36,862 bases of DNA from AEGEAN-183 sp964002385 (GCA_964002385.1 CAXFFS010000002.1:1-36862), one strand, 5' to 3'; numbered from the stretch's first letter, positions 25,292 through 34,076 are shown. Made by a program: numbers and translations. Notes: generated from the sequence alone by a model not told the origin.

Positions 25292-26639
25292 CTTTGTCTT
25301 TAGATTTAACTTCTGCCTTAATACTGCCCTTGTTCAAGACTGCAGAAATTGTTTGGCCTATCTCTACTTGATCGGAAGAAGATAATATTTTTCCTTCTGG
25401 TTCAGTGCTAATAATTGAATAACCTCTTGCTAGAACAGACAGGGGGCTTACTGCTTCAATGGTTGCAACAAGTTCACCTAGAAGCTTCCTTTTTCTTTCA
25501 ATTTTTAAATTGAAAGCCTTTAGCAAATCCTTGGAGGCATTTTGTAGATAAACTTTAGCCTCTTTAACTTTATTTTGTGGCGAGTTTTGTTGTAAAGATA
25601 GCTGAGATAGATTTAGTTGATTCTTCTTAAAGGATACTTTTTGATGCATCTCTTGGATAAGCGCAGTTTCCAAATAATCTACCTTTTGACCTATTTCTCT
25701 TAATTTATCCCCTGGGTGTCTTATTCTTTTAATCAGATTAGTAATACGTGTTCTTTGTGAATCAAATTGAGATTCAACACTTTTTAATAGGTAGCTTTGA
25801 TAACCTTCTAAGGTTTCTTTTAGCTCACTGTAAGGTTGACTGATTATTTCGGCTGCTATTGAAGGAGTAGGGGCTCTAATATCAGCAACAAAGTCAGAAA
25901 TTGTAAAATCTGTTTCATGACCTACAGCACTGACCAGTGGAATAGGGCAGTTAACAATAGCTCTTGCCACTTCTTCATTATTAAATGCCCAAAGGTCTTC
26001 TATTGATCCTCCTCCTCGGGCCAAAATGATCAAATCAATATTCTCTAAATTAGAAGCCTTATTTAAGGCTTCGCAGATCAAAGGCGCTGCCTTTTCGCCT
26101 TGGACTAGGGTCGGTACAACAGTCAGGTCAAAAAAGGGAGACCTTCTGGATAATACATTGATAATGTCTTGAATAACTGCACCATCAGGAGAAGTTACAA
26201 CGGCAATACTTCTTGGATAAGAAGGTAATTTTTTCTTAAGGGAATCATCAAAAAGGCCTTCCGTTAATAATTTCTTTTTTAATTCTTCAAAAGCTTTTAA
26301 TAAAGCTCCTTCACCTGCTAATTCGATATGCTCAACAATAATCTGATATTGACCCCGACCCTCAAAGATACTTAAGGTTCCATTTAAAACCAGATGATCC
26401 CCATCTTTTGGTTCAAAAGTTATCCGATGACTTTTATTTGCAAACATGGCACATCTAATCTCTGAAGACTCATCTTTAAGGGAGAAATACCAGTGACCAG
26501 AGGCCGCTGAAAAAAAGTTCGAAACCTCTCCTTGGATCCACACAAAGGGAAAATTTTCTTCAAGAATAGATTTAGCGCGCCTATTTATCTCCGAAACAGA
26601 GATAATTTCCTGGGTGTTATCCAATAGGTTTTCAACCAT
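25281..26639 (-). CDS. xseA: Exodeoxyribonuclease VII large subunit
   Basis: A 452-residue XseA, the catalytic subunit of the single-strand-specific exonuclease VII. It has the N-terminal OB fold (ENFPFVWIQGEVSNFF, then HWYFSLKDE), the nuclease core with VVTSPDGAVIQDIINVLSRR, IILARGGGSIEDLWAFNNE and VGHETDFTISDFVADIRAPTPS, and a long coiled-coil middle (about residues 260-390) that binds the small subunit. The C-terminal block RGYSIISTEPEGKIL is also typical. The small subunit xseB is not visible in the window. It leads an operon with the M23 lipoprotein and is divergent from the EamA gene across 36 bases. Confidence 0.97.
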   Translation of the reverse strand: MVENLLDNTQEIISVSEINRRAKSILEENFPFVWIQGEVSNFFSAASGHWYFSLKDESSEIRCAMFANKSHRITFEPKDGDHLVLNGTLSIFEGRGQYQIIVEHIELAGEGALLKAFEELKKKLLTEGLFDDSLKKKLPSYPRSIAVVTSPDGAVIQDIINVLSRRSPFFDLTVVPTLVQGEKAAPLICEALNKASNLENIDLIILARGGGSIEDLWAFNNEEVARAIVNCPIPLVSAVGHETDFTISDFVADIRAPTPSIAAEIISQPYSELKETLEGYQSYLLKSVESQFDSQRTRITNLIKRIRHPGDKLREIGQKVDYLETALIQEMHQKVSFKKNQLNLSQLSLQQNSPQNKVKEAKVYLQNASKDLLKAFNLKIERKRKLLGELVATIEAVSPLSVLARGYSIISTEPEGKILSSSDQVEIGQTISAVLNKGSIKAEVKSKDKDEN

Positions 26640-26675
26640 AATAGAAGTATAACTGACTAACCTTTATTGATATTA

Positions 26676-27557
26676 ATGGAAAATTCAAAATCTGTTTTCA
26701 CAGCACTCGTAGCTCTTTTTATTGGAGCTGCATTGTTGGGGTCATCAGCTATTTTTGTGCGATTTAGTGAAACTAGTCCCTCATTAACGGCCTTCTACCG
26801 TGCTTTGCTGGCCTTACCTTTCTTATATGTATGGGTGTTAAGAACCAAATCAGACTTACCCTTGGGAACTTATTTAAGTAAAAAAAATCTTCTAACTTTT
26901 AGTTTAGCCGGAGTTTTTTTTGGAACTGACATGGCAATTTGGAATTGGGCTATCAGTTTCACTTCTGTTGCTCACGCAACACTCATGGCTAATACCGCTC
27001 CTATTTTTGTAACCCTTATAAGTTTTTTCTTTCTTAAAGAAAAAATTAAGTCATCTTTCTTCAGAGCTCTTATTTTATCTTTCATGGGAGTGAGTATTGT
27101 CATACTTTCTGGAAGTGGTACTGATTCTTTTAGGCTGCTAGGAGACACATTGGGATTAACTGCCGCCATTTTTTACGCGGCTTATATTTTAGTTATAAAG
27201 CGACTAACCAATACCCTTCCACCTGCACACACTCTTTTTTTCGCTACTTTGTTTACAGCTATTTTTTTGTTTCCGGTAGGATTAATTGAATCTGATACCT
27301 TTTTTCCTAGTACTCAGAAAGGATGGTTAATACTCTTGGCTTACGCATTTGTAAGCCAGGCTTTAGCTCAAGGGTTTATCACTTTTGGTATATCCAGGCT
27401 CTCAGCTCATCTTTCTTCATTAACACTTCTGATACAACCAGTTGCTGCAGCCATATATGGATGGCTATTACTTTCGGAAGCACTTAATCTTTGGCAAGCT
27501 TTAGGTGGCTTAATAGTTCTGTTAGGAATCTATCTAGCGACCAGAGAACAAAACTAA
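26676..27557 (+). CDS. EamA/DMT family transporter
   Basis: A 293-residue membrane protein with about ten transmembrane helices in two EamA repeats (residues about 1-140 and 145-293). Signature stretches include GSSAIFVRFSETSPSLTAFYRALLALP in helix 1-2, AHATLMANTAPIFVTL and the VSQALAQGFITFGISRLSAHLSSL region. EamA carriers export or import amino acids, nucleobases or other small metabolites; no substrate can be named. The ATG at 26676 is the better start. It lacks a Shine-Dalgarno and is divergent from xseA. The 3' end shares CTAA with the convergent crotonase gene. Confidence 0.9.
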   Translation: MENSKSVFTALVALFIGAALLGSSAIFVRFSETSPSLTAFYRALLALPFLYVWVLRTKSDLPLGTYLSKKNLLTFSLAGVFFGTDMAIWNWAISFTSVAHATLMANTAPIFVTLISFFFLKEKIKSSFFRALILSFMGVSIVILSGSGTDSFRLLGDTLGLTAAIFYAAYILVIKRLTNTLPPAHTLFFATLFTAIFLFPVGLIESDTFFPSTQKGWLILLAYAFVSQALAQGFITFGISRLSAHLSSLTLLIQPVAAAIYGWLLLSEALNLWQALGGLIVLLGIYLATREQN

Positions 27558-28360
27558 TCCCACTTTGGTTCTCGTTTCTCCAAAAAAGCATTAATTCCTT
27601 CTTTGGCATCATCACTTTGGATGCAAGCGGCTATTTGTTCTTGTAGAAAGGGCAGGGCTTCATCAAAGTCCATAGAGTCTTGTTGGTTATAAGCGGATAA
27701 GCCCATTTGCATGGTTGTGGGAGCTAAATTGGCAAGATCTGCAGCCAGCTTATCAACAGTTGAATCCAAGTCCGCAGATTTAACTGACTGGTTGATTAGT
27801 CCCCATTCTTCCGCTTTTTTTGAATCAATTGCTTCGCCTCGCATACAAAAATCTAAACCTGCTCTTTTTGGCATTACTCTAAATAAACCTGCCATTACCA
27901 TAAAAGGCCATATGCCTCTTTTTATTTCAGGGGCAGAAAACTTAGCTTCTTCCACTGCTACTGCATGAGTAGAATTGGTTACCATTAATAAAGCTCCTGC
28001 TAACACTGAACCTTGAATTTTCGCTATTACAGGTTTATATAAGTGTCTTAGAGACAGGCTAATATCTGTTCTGCCTTCCAGTCTAGGAACTGCTGATTCA
28101 GGGGGTTTTTCCTTTCCAGACATATTCTTTAGATCTGCACCGGCACAAAAAATATCTCCTTCAGCAGCCAGCACCACAACCCGAATAGATCTTTCTTGTT
28201 TGGCGAAAGCCAAAGCATAGTTGATCTCATTGGTCATTACTGAATTTAAGGCATTTTTTCGTTCTGGGCGGTTCAAAGTTATCGTAAGTACATTGCCTGC
28301 AATATTTATTTTTGTGGCTTCAAAAATTAGTCCATCCAGTGATAATTTTTCGGTATTCAT
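27554..28360 (-). CDS. Enoyl-CoA hydratase/isomerase (crotonase) family protein
   Basis: A 268-residue crotonase-fold enzyme. The oxyanion motifs are FCAGADLKNM (first) and GSVLAGALLMVTNST (second), and the acid/base region is KFSAPEIKRGIWPFMVMAGLF, where the usual GxxP stretch is replaced by an RGIWPF pattern. It could act as an unsaturated acyl-CoA hydratase or an isomerase. As fourth gene of the carboxylase operon it is placed like LiuC or AtuE, which hydrate 3-methylglutaconyl-CoA or isohexenyl-glutaconyl-CoA; that function is inference. It starts at the ATG at 28360 after a good Shine-Dalgarno (AGAGGT). The gap to the atuA-like gene is ten bases. Confidence 0.9.
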   Translation of the reverse strand: MNTEKLSLDGLIFEATKINIAGNVLTITLNRPERKNALNSVMTNEINYALAFAKQERSIRVVVLAAEGDIFCAGADLKNMSGKEKPPESAVPRLEGRTDISLSLRHLYKPVIAKIQGSVLAGALLMVTNSTHAVAVEEAKFSAPEIKRGIWPFMVMAGLFRVMPKRAGLDFCMRGEAIDSKKAEEWGLINQSVKSADLDSTVDKLAADLANLAPTTMQMGLSAYNQQDSMDFDEALPFLQEQIAACIQSDDAKEGINAFLEKREPKWD

Positions 28361-28370
28361 AATCAAACCT

Positions 28371-30149
28371 CTAATTGCTATTTACAAGATAATCTGGAGC
28401 ATCAATTTCCTTGGAGCGGATATATTCGCCTAATGATTTGGCTTGGCCATCAAGCCTGGTAGAGGAAGAGACTCCGTCCTGCAATATGTCATGAATATAA
28501 AAATTTAAAGAAAGTATGTTTGGAAGTTCATATCTTTCAATGTCGTATTGAGCTACATCAGGTAAAAGTTCTCTTAATTTGTCTACAGTCAGGAAGTCAT
28601 ATAAAAAGGCATAAGATTCCAGTGTCTTCGCCCAAACCCCTAAATTAGCGCAACCTCCTTTATCTCCAGACCGGGTACCAAATAGTCGACCAAAGTGGAC
28701 TTTTCCTGTTTTCTTAATTTCAGGCAATTTATTTTCATACGGCTCTTTTTGGTAATAAGTTTCTTCGAAGTCCAATTGACTGGTAGGAATAACATCTGTG
28801 GTTTCGCCTTCAAAATGGACTTTTTCAGAGATATATTTACTGTCTATAAGAGCGGGCCAATACTCAATGTAGTGCCCACTTGGAACGGACCCTCCTCTTC
28901 CAGTCCAGCCTGGAAGGTTTGCCAGTCCGAGCTCAACTATCTTGGCGTTAAAAAGCCTCCCAACTAGATCCGGGTTCTGGGACTTAACGCTAATTTTTAG
29001 AGAAGCTTGGGCTTGTTCATTGGATTCAGGATTTTCCTTGTCAGTTCTGTGAAGTTGAATATCCACCTTATCAAACTGTTCTTTTCCTCCTACGTTCTCA
29101 AAAATAGAATCGGTTACTAATTTAGCTTTCTCTTCAATGTCTAATCCAGTTAAAAGAATTTCAGTTCCATTTCTAAAACCTCCAGCCAAATTTATACATA
29201 CCTTATGCGTCTTTGGAGCACTACTTCCTCGACAACCACTGACATGAACTCTGTCTTCAGCCTCTTGTGTAATCTTTAAGGTATCAAAGTGAGAAACTAC
29301 ATCCGGGTTCATATAAGCTGGGTTTCCTATCTCATAAAGTAACTGCGCAGTCACAGTTCCCACTGATACCAACCCGCCTGTATTTGGGTGTTTCGTTATG
29401 GTGAAACTACCGTCTTCAAAGATTTCAGCTATGGGGTAACCAATATTAGAGAAGGAGGGGACTTCTTGAAAAAACGAATAATTTCCTCCGGTTGCTTGAG
29501 CTCCGCATTCGATGATATGACCAGCAGCTAAAGCTCCCGCAAGTGCATCATAGTTATCTCTGGACCAATTGTACTTCCAAGCTGCAGGTCCAATGACTAC
29601 GGCAGCATCAGTTACTCTTGGGCATACCACTACATCAGCGCCTTTGTCTAAGGCTTCTTTAATTCCCCACGCTCCAAAATAAGCATTTGCGGTAACAGGT
29701 TTTTTTGCGTACTCAGCCAAAGGAATATCCTTTTCGATATTTTTGAGCAGTTCTCCCTCGTTATTTAATTCGTCCAGTCTCGGAATCAAATCGTCTCCAT
29801 CTATATGAGCAACCTTTAAACTCAAACCTAGCTCATGAGTTATTTCTTCAACTTTTTCCGCCATCGATACTGGATTTAGACCTCCTGCGTTAGTAACAAT
29901 TTTGATGCCCTTTTCTTGGCAGATGGAAGCAACATCTTTGAATTGCTTCAAAAAAGTTCCCACATACCCATGATCTTCACCCCGTTGTGTTCTCTGGTTA
30001 TAAAGTATGGCCATGGTAAGTTCAGCCAGATAGTCACCTGTTAAGACATCAACAGGTCCTCCTTCAACCATATCCTTTGCAGCGGATAAACGATCTCCAT
30101 AAAAGCCGCTGCAATTTCCAATTAAAATTTTATTTTCAGAACTACTCAT
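28371..30149 (-). CDS. atuA: AtuA family protein (DUF1446)
   Basis: A 592-residue AtuA-like protein, named for the acyclic terpene utilisation cluster of Pseudomonas. Supporting signs are the N-terminal start KILIGNCSGFYGDRLSAAKDMVEGG, DVLTGDYLAELTM, KIVTNAGGLNP, RVTDAAVVIGPAAW, ECGAQATGGNYSFF, and a C-terminal domain beginning near HFGRLFGTRSGDKGGCANLGVWAK, which is the ferredoxin-fold extension of long members. Its reaction is not established. Here it is third in the operon beta-alpha-atuA-crotonase, 15 bases after the alpha gene. It may be required for handling the carboxylated acyl-CoA, which is inference from repeated co-occurrence. Confidence 0.9.
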   Translation of the reverse strand: MSSSENKILIGNCSGFYGDRLSAAKDMVEGGPVDVLTGDYLAELTMAILYNQRTQRGEDHGYVGTFLKQFKDVASICQEKGIKIVTNAGGLNPVSMAEKVEEITHELGLSLKVAHIDGDDLIPRLDELNNEGELLKNIEKDIPLAEYAKKPVTANAYFGAWGIKEALDKGADVVVCPRVTDAAVVIGPAAWKYNWSRDNYDALAGALAAGHIIECGAQATGGNYSFFQEVPSFSNIGYPIAEIFEDGSFTITKHPNTGGLVSVGTVTAQLLYEIGNPAYMNPDVVSHFDTLKITQEAEDRVHVSGCRGSSAPKTHKVCINLAGGFRNGTEILLTGLDIEEKAKLVTDSIFENVGGKEQFDKVDIQLHRTDKENPESNEQAQASLKISVKSQNPDLVGRLFNAKIVELGLANLPGWTGRGGSVPSGHYIEYWPALIDSKYISEKVHFEGETTDVIPTSQLDFEETYYQKEPYENKLPEIKKTGKVHFGRLFGTRSGDKGGCANLGVWAKTLESYAFLYDFLTVDKLRELLPDVAQYDIERYELPNILSLNFYIHDILQDGVSSSTRLDGQAKSLGEYIRSKEIDAPDYLVNSN

Positions 30150-30164
30150 CTGGGTTTCTCCGAA

Positions 30165-32099
30165 CTACTTTGAATCCACTATCATCAAAAGAGCCCCATT
30201 ATCTAACTGTTGATCTTTTTTGATAAATATCTTAGATACTTTTCCTGTTTCAGGTGCATTAACTTGGTGTTCCATCTTCATGGCTTCAAGAATGACCACA
30301 GGGTCTCCTTTAGAAACCTTGTCTCCAACCTTGACTTTAAGGTCTACGACTTTTCCTGGCATGGGAGCAATTAATCCACCAATGACTTCTTCTGAACCGG
30401 GTTGAACAAATCTAGGAACAATCTCCAAAGAGACATTTCCCCAAGGCATTTTTACTACTATTTGATTGTCTAATTTTGAGACTTTAGAAGTAATTCTGTG
30501 ACCATCTATCTCAATGCTTATGGAATTATCATCCCACTTAAAAATACTCACTAAAGAAGCTTCATTTAAATCAAACTTTCCATCTCTTCTGGATCTGTAG
30601 GTGATAGGAATTTCAATTTCCCCTCGTAAAAAATTTATTTTTTGTTTAGGCAATCTGCTGTTTCTCCATCCCGATGGCAGTTGACCTAAAAGTTCTGCTT
30701 CATTGTGGTTTTTCCCTTGAATCCACATTGCAGCGATAGAAGCTGCTTTTATTAATTCATTTTCAGTGGGTTCAAAAACCCTGGAAGGCTTAACCTTTTC
30801 TATAAAGTCTGTTGTAGTTAGCCCATTTAGAAAAGCTTCTGAACGTAATGTGGAGACTAAAAAATCCCTGTTGGTAACAACTCCACCTAGATGAAGAGAT
30901 TCTAAAGCCATTGACAGTTTATTCGCGGCTTCGACTCTATTCTCTCCATAACAAATTACTTTAGCGATCATTGGATCGAAGTCAGTACCTATAATGGATC
31001 CTTGTTCCACTCCCGAGTCCCATCTGGCTTCAACTTCTGGATTTGGTTCATAAGCTATAAGAGAGCCGGTGGCAGGAAGAAAATCATTGGCTGGGTCTTC
31101 AGCGTAGAGTCTTGCTTCAATGGCAGAGCCGTACCAGTCAATATCTTCTTGATAGTAACCAAGACTTTCACCTCGTGCTATGCGGAGTTGCTCGTGAACT
31201 ATATCAATGCCTGTTGTAGCTTCTGTAACTGGGTGCTCTACTTGCAATCTAGTATTCACTTCCAAGAACCAAAATTCACCCGTTTTGTCATCGACTAGAA
31301 ATTCGACAGTTCCTGCTGATTCATATTTCAGTTTCTTAGCTAGTTTTAATGCCGCTTCACCCATCGCATGCCTCATTTCTGGGTCTACTCGAGGGGAAGG
31401 GGATTCCTCAATTATTTTTTGATGACGCCTTTGTATAGAACACTCTCTTTCTCCTAGATGTACCACGTTTCCATGTGAGTCCCCTAGGATCTGAATTTCT
31501 ATATGTCTAGAAACCGGAATGTACTTTTCGATGAATATCCTGTCGTCATCAAAACCGCTTTTTGCTTCTCTTTGTGCGGCTTTTATAGATTCTTTTAAGT
31601 CTTTGGCAGATTTAACAATTCTCATGCCTTTTCCACCACCACCTGCAGCTGCTTTAATCAATAAGGGGTAACCTATGTCTTTTGCTTTGTTGGGGCTTGT
31701 CGTCATTGGAAGAGTAGGGACGCCTGCCTTTTCTGCTAAATCTTTAGCTTTTAATTTATCTCCCATTGAGTTTATAACTCGAGCAGAAGGACCAACCCAG
31801 AGTAATCCTGCTTTCAAAACAGCCCGACAAAATTTAGCGTTTTCAGATAAAAATCCATATCCGGGATGAATAGCCTCTGCACCTGTATCTAGAGCGGCTT
31901 GTATAATTTCTTTGGAATTGAGATATGAATCAGAAAGTTTAATAGCTTCATCAGCCATTTTGACAAAAGGCGAGTCCGCATCTGCCTCTACATAAACAGC
32001 AACGCAACTTATGCCCATATCATGAGCACTTCGAATCACTCTACAAGCTATTTCTCCTCTATTAGCAATCAGTAATTTATGGTAATTCTGATAACTCAT
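30165..32099 (-). CDS. Acyl-CoA carboxylase alpha subunit (biotin carboxylase + biotin carrier)
   Basis: A 644-residue biotin-dependent carboxylase subunit. The N-terminal biotin carboxylase domain starts LLIANRGEIACRVI; the ATP-grasp glycine loop is KAAAGGGGKGMRIV; other blocks are EKYIPVSRHIEIQILGD, GERECSIQRRHQK and FLEVNTRLQVEHPVTE. The C-terminal carrier domain carries LEAMKMEH, with the biotinylated lysine about 30 residues from the end. A linker domain follows the carboxylase half. It is homologous to the alpha subunits of methylcrotonyl-, geranyl- and propionyl-CoA carboxylase, and I cannot pick the substrate from it. Its ATG overlaps the beta gene's stop by four bases (ATGA), so both subunits are translationally coupled. 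Confidence 0.94.
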   Translation of the reverse strand: MSYQNYHKLLIANRGEIACRVIRSAHDMGISCVAVYVEADADSPFVKMADEAIKLSDSYLNSKEIIQAALDTGAEAIHPGYGFLSENAKFCRAVLKAGLLWVGPSARVINSMGDKLKAKDLAEKAGVPTLPMTTSPNKAKDIGYPLLIKAAAGGGGKGMRIVKSAKDLKESIKAAQREAKSGFDDDRIFIEKYIPVSRHIEIQILGDSHGNVVHLGERECSIQRRHQKIIEESPSPRVDPEMRHAMGEAALKLAKKLKYESAGTVEFLVDDKTGEFWFLEVNTRLQVEHPVTEATTGIDIVHEQLRIARGESLGYYQEDIDWYGSAIEARLYAEDPANDFLPATGSLIAYEPNPEVEARWDSGVEQGSIIGTDFDPMIAKVICYGENRVEAANKLSMALESLHLGGVVTNRDFLVSTLRSEAFLNGLTTTDFIEKVKPSRVFEPTENELIKAASIAAMWIQGKNHNEAELLGQLPSGWRNSRLPKQKINFLRGEIEIPITYRSRRDGKFDLNEASLVSIFKWDDNSISIEIDGHRITSKVSKLDNQIVVKMPWGNVSLEIVPRFVQPGSEEVIGGLIAPMPGKVVDLKVKVGDKVSKGDPVVILEAMKMEHQVNAPETGKVSKIFIKKDQQLDNGALLMIVDSK

Positions 32100-33751
32100 A
32101 GTCTGTAAACTCCGTATCCCGGAGCTCCTTCAACTTCCTTACCATTAACTACGGAGAGACACATGCCGAGAACACTCCTGGTGTCTCTTGGGTCTATGAT
32201 GCCGTCATCACTTATTGCTCCTGTTGCCCTTAAAGCCAAAGATCCTTCTTCTTGCATCGCTTCCGCCATGGCAACTATCTCAGCATCTTCTTTTTCATTA
32301 AACTTTTCTCCTTTTCTTGCTGCTTGACCTCTTCTTACTATAGACATGACTCCAGCGATTTGTTTAGGTCCCATGACCGCAATTTTTGCGGTGGGCCAAA
32401 GGAATGTGAAACGATTGTTGTAAGCTCTTCCGGACATTGCATAGGTACCTGCTCCGATTGAAGCTCCTACGATAACCGTTATATGAGGAACGTTGGAATT
32501 TGATACAGAATTTAAAAATTGCGCCCCTTTCTTAATCTGTCCGGCTCTTTCATAATCTTTTCCTACTATGAAGCCCGTTACATTTTGTAAGAAAAGGATG
32601 GGAATATCTATTTGGTTACAAAGCTGGACAAAGTGGGCTCCTTTTTGAGCTGAGTCAGGGTAAATAATACCCCCGTTATTTCCTAATATGCCTATTTGGT
32701 ACCCATGAATGGAAGCAAAACCGCAAACAATATTAGGACCAAATAAAGGTTTAAATTCTTCAAATCTTGATCCATCTGTTATTCGCGTTATAACTTCTCT
32801 TATATCGAAGGGTTTTTTTAGTTCGGGATCCACTAGTCCCAGCAGATCTTCCGGGTCATTGATAGGCTCTTCAGGTTTAAGGGAAGGTTTATTCCCCCTT
32901 TTCCGCCAATTTAAATGTGAAACAACCTCTCTTCCTATTCTAATCGCGTCCATCTCATCTTCTGCCAGATAGTCTGCTAACCCTGATGTTTCAGCGTGCA
33001 TTTGAGCTCCCCCGAGAGTCTCATCATCAGATTCTTCTCCCGTAGCCATTTTTACTAGAGGAGGGCCACCAAGGAAGACCTTGGATTGTTTTTTGATGAA
33101 AATATTGTAATCGGACATTCCCGGTTGATAGGCTCCTCCCGCAGTTGAAGATCCGAACACTAAAGAAATAGTGGGAATTCTTAACTTTGATAATTCTGTT
33201 ATTTCGTAGAAAGTTCTTCCTGATTCAGCAAAATGACCTCCACCGGTTGGGGGCGCTGAATTTCCCCTCCTGCCTTTACCGCCCATCCTGAGATCACCTC
33301 CTGCCGATTCAACAAACTGAACATAAGGAAGCCTATTGTCTCTTGCTATCTCCATGGCCCTAGTCCATTTTTTACTAGAATAGGCATGCATGGCACCGGC
33401 TAATACAGTAGGGTCATTTGCAAAAACTACTACCTCAGTACCAGCAACAATACCTACGCCCGCAACAGCACCGCCTCCTACTGGATAAGCTGAATCATAA
33501 GCTGCTAGGGCACTGATTTCTAAAAAAGGTGTGTCCGGGTCAAGAAAATTTGAGATTCGGTCCCTTACTGCCATTTTTCCTCGTGCAGCTAATCTTTCGT
33601 GGTGGTGCATTCCTCCACCCAATTCTACATAATCCAGTAACTCTTCTATTTTTTCTAACTTCTCCATCATAACTGATTTATTTTCAGCGAAAGTTTCTGA
33701 AGAAGTATCTAATTTACTTTTTATTTGCGGGGCTAAAAGTGGATTACTCAT
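32096..33751 (-). CDS. Acyl-CoA carboxylase beta (carboxyltransferase) subunit
   Basis: A 551-residue carboxyltransferase of the crotonase superfamily. The N-terminal half contains GGGMHHHERLAARGKM, VFANDPTVLAGA, SLVFGSSTAGGAYQPGMSDYN and FLGGPPLVKMATGE, which bind the acyl-CoA; the C-terminal half contains FGPNIVCGFASIHG, GILGNNGGIIYPDSAQKGAHF, TGFIVGKDYERAGQIKKGA, and GASIGAGTYAMSGRAYNNRFTF for biotin. It is nearest to the methylcrotonyl/geranyl-CoA type, but a Gly-rich segment at residues 151-173 replaces the LPRQ..FPDRDHFG region of MCC beta. It is the first gene of a beta-alpha-atuA-crotonase operon, with a promoter expected in the 325-bp region at 33752-34076. No Shine-Dalgarno is obvious before its ATG. 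Confidence 0.93.
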   Translation of the reverse strand: MSNPLLAPQIKSKLDTSSETFAENKSVMMEKLEKIEELLDYVELGGGMHHHERLAARGKMAVRDRISNFLDPDTPFLEISALAAYDSAYPVGGGAVAGVGIVAGTEVVVFANDPTVLAGAMHAYSSKKWTRAMEIARDNRLPYVQFVESAGGDLRMGGKGRRGNSAPPTGGGHFAESGRTFYEITELSKLRIPTISLVFGSSTAGGAYQPGMSDYNIFIKKQSKVFLGGPPLVKMATGEESDDETLGGAQMHAETSGLADYLAEDEMDAIRIGREVVSHLNWRKRGNKPSLKPEEPINDPEDLLGLVDPELKKPFDIREVITRITDGSRFEEFKPLFGPNIVCGFASIHGYQIGILGNNGGIIYPDSAQKGAHFVQLCNQIDIPILFLQNVTGFIVGKDYERAGQIKKGAQFLNSVSNSNVPHITVIVGASIGAGTYAMSGRAYNNRFTFLWPTAKIAVMGPKQIAGVMSIVRRGQAARKGEKFNEKEDAEIVAMAEAMQEEGSLALRATGAISDDGIIDPRDTRSVLGMCLSVVNGKEVEGAPGYGVYRL

Positions 33752-33786
33752 ATGTATTAATACTATTTTTGTTAAATGATTTCCTT

Positions 33787-33807
33787 ATAGAGAATATAAT
33801 TCTCTAT
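33787..33807. promoter_or_regulatory. 21-bp palindrome upstream of the carboxylase operon
   Basis: A perfect inverted repeat with nine-base arms, ATAGAGAAT and ATTCTCTAT, around a three-base centre ATA. It lies 36 bases upstream of the beta-subunit start, within the non-coding stretch between the operon and the BVMO gene. On the minus strand a TTGATA / TATAAG pair overlaps it with a short spacer, so a repressor here could block the promoter. The AT-rich arms could also form a hairpin in RNA, but no U-tract follows, which argues against a terminator. A repressor identity is unknown. Confidence 0.5.
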
Positions 33808-33810
33808 CAA

Positions 33811-33823
33811 TCTAGTCACTAGA
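33811..33823. promoter_or_regulatory. Second palindrome TCTAGT-C-ACTAGA in the same control region
   Basis: A 13-base perfect inverted repeat with six-base arms (TCTAGT and ACTAGA) and one central base. It starts four bases after the 21-bp palindrome. Tandem operators of this kind serve dimeric repressors; two 13-bp inverted repeats were described for AtuR in front of Pseudomonas atuA. The similarity is positional only, and the arms were not compared with that site. Confidence 0.4.
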
Positions 33824-33868
33824 TAAAGTGTTTAATTACAGATTCTAACAAGATTAACAAATAAGAAA

Positions 33869-34036
33869 TTGGTTCAAGCTACAAGACTACATATTGGAGC
33901 CGTGATAAAAGAGCTCAAAGACGGAAAAAAAGACGAGGAGCTTTGGCAAGAAGCAGAGAAGTTATCGGGAGGCATTGAGTCTTTGATCTTTGTCAAATAT
34001 TTGCATTTAAGGGCGGAATCAATTGCCAAAACCTAA
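33869..34036 (+). CDS. Non-ATG open frame, possible small protein or remnant
   Basis: This frame is open from 33836 to the TAA at 34034-34036 (67 codons with stop) but has no ATG. The best start is a TTG at 33869 (55 residues); a GTG at 33902 has a GGAG too close to it. The peptide looks protein-like: a helical, charged stretch GAVIKELKDGKKDEELWQ followed by AEKLSGGIESLIFVKYLHL. The other frames of the same strand are soon interrupted. It lies between the palindromes and the BVMO gene, 40 bases before the latter, on the same strand. It might be a decayed regulator fragment or a small protein with a non-ATG start. I do not recognise it. Confidence 0.35.
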   Translation: MVQATRLHIGAVIKELKDGKKDEELWQEAEKLSGGIESLIFVKYLHLRAESIAKT

Positions 34037-34076
34037 ACTTTTTGTTGAAATATTTTTATAAAGGGAAATTAGTCGT

